Shown here: positions 61,903-64,000 of the stretch, in pieces
How positions within the stretch are numbered: position 1 is the stretch's first letter
Layout: each line of letters opens with the position of its first letter
Origin: CAVOEB01 sp965249645
Lineage (GTDB): Bacteria > Pseudomonadota > Alphaproteobacteria > UBA828 > JAPUJA01
Reading direction: 5' to 3'
DNA: 64,000 nucleotides
NCBI GenBank assembly: GCA_965249645.1
Contig: CBDFML010000012.1
Location: forward strand, 496,001-560,000
Position numbers and translations under genes: made by a program
Notes under the pieces: model-generated
Database searches by the model: none
Told to the model about the DNA's origin: nothing
The model's input: the letters and a program-made list of their open reading frames with translations, nothing else

Positions 61903-63114
61903 TCACTCCATTTCCCGCACATAAAGCTGCTGGAAGTAGTGCACCATCTCCTCGCCGAATGAGCAGAACTTGGTGTCGTCGGACACCACGGAATGGCGCG
62001 CTTCCTGCTGGGCCTCGGTAGCCATGACGTCCTGATCGTTGATCTGGCCCCAGAACTCCGCGGCCTGCTCGCGCTTCTGCTCGGTCTCGGGATCGGCGGG
62101 ATGGTCCCCGGGAAAGTAAACCGCCGCCTTGAGGAGGGTTTTGTCGGGTGCAAGTGGCAGCCACATCAGAGTAACAGTGTGGTCGCTCAGCACGCCCATC
62201 GCGACGTTGGGGAACAGGGTCATGATATAGGATCGGTGATCGAAGGCCGGCGTCTCACTCACCGGCTCGAGCCCTTCGGGCCAACCGGTCTGGCGGTGTC
62301 CGACTACCCAGTCCGTTGCGAGCCAGATCGACTTGTCCTGCAACTCGATGAAGCATTCCTCGACGATGTTGTTGGGATTTGGTGCCAGGCCGGGATGGTC
62401 GGGATGGCGCCAGCGTAGCTGCGGATGGATGAACGGTTCGTGATAAAAATCGAGCAGACCCTCGACCCCCAGCTTCCAGTTGCAGTTGGAGGTCTGCTCG
62501 TCGGTGACGGTGGCTTTTAGCCCGTCCCAGGCGTATCGGCCCCAGTCATCGACGGCGGCTGCAAAGTTGTCCTTGAGCGGCGGTGCCTTGCCCGAGATGT
62601 CCAGATAGACCACGTCCCACAGAACGTCGCAGCGGATCGGTACCAGGCCATTCTCGGCCCGGTCGATGGCATTGGATACGGGCGGTGGTTTGCCGGCTTT
62701 CTCGCTGTCCCAGAACGGTGTGGTGAGTAGTTCGCCGTCGATGCCGTACGTCCAGGAGTGATAGATGCAGCGAAACCGCGTCACCGCTTTTTCCGGTTCG
62801 AGGAGCACCTTGGTGCCCCGGTGGCGGCAGACATTGTGAAAGGCTCGCAGGTCACCGGCTTTGCCGCGCACAACGATTACGGGAATTCCGGCAACGGAGA
62901 GCGGAAGCGCATCGCCGGGGTCCGGAATCTGGTGGGCGAAACAGACGCCCATCCAGCCGGCGTGAAACAGTTTGCGTTGCTCGAAGTCGAAATAGTCCTG
63001 GCTGGTGTATATGATCGGCGGCAGCCCTTGCGCTTCACCGACCTCCTGATTGACGGAATCGATTCGATCTTGCGGAATGAAATCCGCAATCGATTGCGCT
63101 TCATGCATGAGCAT
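61903..63114 (-). CDS. Rieske aromatic-ring-hydroxylating-type oxygenase, alpha subunit (second)
   Basis: A 403-residue Rieske oxygenase. The cluster motif is CRHRGTKVL with CIYHSW near residues 95-120. The iron region is EGLLDFYHEPFIHP near 220. AGGGAG precedes ATG 63114. It resembles the 39243 protein in its N-terminal LPPIIYTSQDYFDFE. It lies in the second module's operon, downstream of a SnoaL-like gene that could be a small partner. Confidence 0.87.
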   Translation of the reverse strand: MLMHEAQSIADFIPQDRIDSVNQEVGEAQGLPPIIYTSQDYFDFEQRKLFHAGWMGVCFAHQIPDPGDALPLSVAGIPVIVVRGKAGDLRAFHNVCRHRGTKVLLEPEKAVTRFRCIYHSWTYGIDGELLTTPFWDSEKAGKPPPVSNAIDRAENGLVPIRCDVLWDVVYLDISGKAPPLKDNFAAAVDDWGRYAWDGLKATVTDEQTSNCNWKLGVEGLLDFYHEPFIHPQLRWRHPDHPGLAPNPNNIVEECFIELQDKSIWLATDWVVGHRQTGWPEGLEPVSETPAFDHRSYIMTLFPNVAMGVLSDHTVTLMWLPLAPDKTLLKAAVYFPGDHPADPETEQKREQAAEFWGQINDQDVMATEAQQEARHSVVSDDTKFCSFGEEMVHYFQQLYVREME

Positions 63115-63346
63115 GGCGACTTTCTCCCTGTAACGACGGCTCTGACTCTACAGTCTTGCCGGACAGTCTTGCCGGACGCAACACCTTGAAGATGGTGGCC
63201 TCTTTTTTTGTCCATCATAGAAGGATTCCATGGCCATGGCACCCTTCTCTGGCAACCCGCCAAACGACTAGGGAGGGCATAAAGATTGCGATGGGCGCGT
63301 CGAGATCAGGCCGACTTGGGAGGATGCCGGACGGGGCGGCTGATGC
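63115..63346. other. Intergenic region with a 13-base tandem repeat
   Basis: Non-coding gap between the small helical protein and the Rieske gene. CAGTCTTGCCGGA is repeated head to tail at 63151-63163 and 63164-63176. No terminator or promoter was identified. Confidence 0.5.
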
Positions 63347-63565
63347 CTACTTGTTGTCGTCGTTCGACCCGCTGAAAAAGCGGCCCACGACGCGGCCGGC
63401 CTCGCGCGCCGGATCTTTTGCCGCCGCGACCTCGACGAATTTGTCGGCTGCCTTGTCCATTTTACTGTCGACCTTGACCGCGGCATCGACGGCGGCACGC
63501 TGTACCCGTGGATCGGCCGCGGCCCGCTTGGCCAGCTTCCACATTATCGTCCGAATGAGTGACAT
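63347..63565 (-). CDS. Small hypothetical helical protein
   Basis: A 72-residue protein rich in Ala, Lys and Asp (KRAAADPRVQRAAVDAAVKV), likely a long amphipathic helix or coiled coil, with a Gly/Ser/Asn tail. GGGAG before ATG 63565 supports translation. It lies 21 bases after the SnoaL-like gene. No family is recognised. Confidence 0.65.
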   Translation of the reverse strand: MSLIRTIMWKLAKRAAADPRVQRAAVDAAVKVDSKMDKAADKFVEVAAAKDPAREAGRVVGRFFSGSNDDNK

Positions 63566-63586
63566 GCTTCGTTCTCCCGGTACTTC

Positions 63587-64000
63587 TTACGTCGTCGTGC
63601 CGCGGAAGCGCTGGCTCGCCCAGCCCTGGTCGAGATTGGAAATCTGGTGCCAGTTGGCGATCACATGCTGGAAATACCAGCGGCCGTCACGCTTGACGAA
63701 GGTGTCGTCGTAGGTCGCGGTGCTGATGACGGAATCGCCGCTCTCGGCGCTGTGCTCGTCGGTCACAGTGGAAATTTCCAGCAGCGAGAAGGCCCCGGCC
63801 GCGCTCTCGCCCGAGGGTGCCACGTCGATGCGCGCGTTGGTAATGATATGAGTGATCCAGGGGGTTTCGCGCTCGGAGCCGTCGATGAAGTTATAAATTG
63901 CTGTGCGGCCCCTGTGGATACCGAGCATGTTGCTTTCCCATACCGCGTCTTCCACGAAAAGTTCCGCGACGGCCGTGGCGTCGTAGTTCCGGTCGCAGGC
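63587..64000 (-). CDS. SnoaL-like/NTF2-fold protein, 5' end beyond the window
   Basis: An open minus-strand frame runs off the right edge; DRNYDATAVAELFVEDAVWE starts the visible fold and GRWYFQHVIANW ends it. This is the SnoaL_4-type NTF2 fold, found in isomerases and in small beta subunits of ring-hydroxylating oxygenases. A start beyond 64000 is likely. Proximity to the Rieske gene suggests an oxygenase partner, but that is inferred. Confidence 0.8.
   Translation of the reverse strand, partial: ACDRNYDATAVAELFVEDAVWESNMLGIHRGRTAIYNFIDGSERETPWITHIITNARIDVAPSGESAAGAFSLLEISTVTDEHSAESGDSVISTATYDDTFVKRDGRWYFQHVIANWHQISNLDQGWASQRFRGTTT

Overview
The window looks like an alphaproteobacterial chromosome segment. 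The coding is dense and GC-rich, there are many ATGA-type overlaps, and the gene families are typical of that class: an aa3 oxidase cluster, form II CODH-like molybdenum hydroxylases, a B12-dependent acyl-CoA mutase and Rieske oxygenases. The taxonomic call is an inference from gene content; no rRNA or tRNA gene was seen. About 60 protein genes or gene remnants are supported.

Layout. 1-2933: a hypothetical gene, a DUF3726 gene and an amidase. 3060-5578: an IS21-family element with istA and istB. 5780-13844: respiration, with a DUF2189 membrane protein, a minus-strand cytochrome c oxidase operon (subunits II, I, two subunit-III proteins and IV), haem O synthase (ctaB) and a c-type cytochrome. 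14486-19616: a complete branched-chain/amide-type ABC transporter (binding protein, livG, livF, livH, livM). 20038-24638: a CODH-like molybdenum hydroxylase (coxG, coxS, coxL, coxM) with what looks like a MoxR/CoxD remnant between coxL and coxM. 25110-28742: RidA, two cupins, and a second cox locus reduced to the 3' end of a coxM followed by xdhC and mocA. 29167-35716: a cobalamin-dependent operon (gntR, small B12-binding mutase subunit, CoA ligase, MeaB-type chaperone, large mutase subunit). Its active-site residues match 2-hydroxyisobutyryl-CoA mutase rather than methylmalonyl-CoA mutase. 35790-39171: a truncated alpha/beta hydrolase, recQ, a glutathione transferase and a small basic protein.

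39243-64000 is a catabolic island rich in C-N bond enzymes. It holds three Rieske oxygenases, a metallo-beta-lactamase-fold hydrolase and a ureohydrolase pair in which one partner keeps all metal ligands and the other has lost three. It also holds a Tat-exported PotD-like binding protein, a 2-oxoglutarate oxygenase, a hydantoinase, a second amidohydrolase, PotB/PotC-like permeases, a ureidoglycolate lyase and an isochorismatase-like amidohydrolase. It ends with two convergent versions of one three-gene module: a triple-RidA fusion, an HpaB-like flavin monooxygenase and a PuuE-like deacetylase. The second copy is extended by VOC, Rieske and SnoaL-like genes.

Taken together the island reads as uptake, oxidation and stepwise hydrolysis of a nitrogen-rich compound, such as a guanidino, cyclic ureide or hydantoin-like molecule. 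The substrate cannot be named from sequence alone. The most unusual items are the triple-RidA fusions, the inverted duplicated module, the ureohydrolase/pseudo-ureohydrolase pair and the HCM-type mutase operon.
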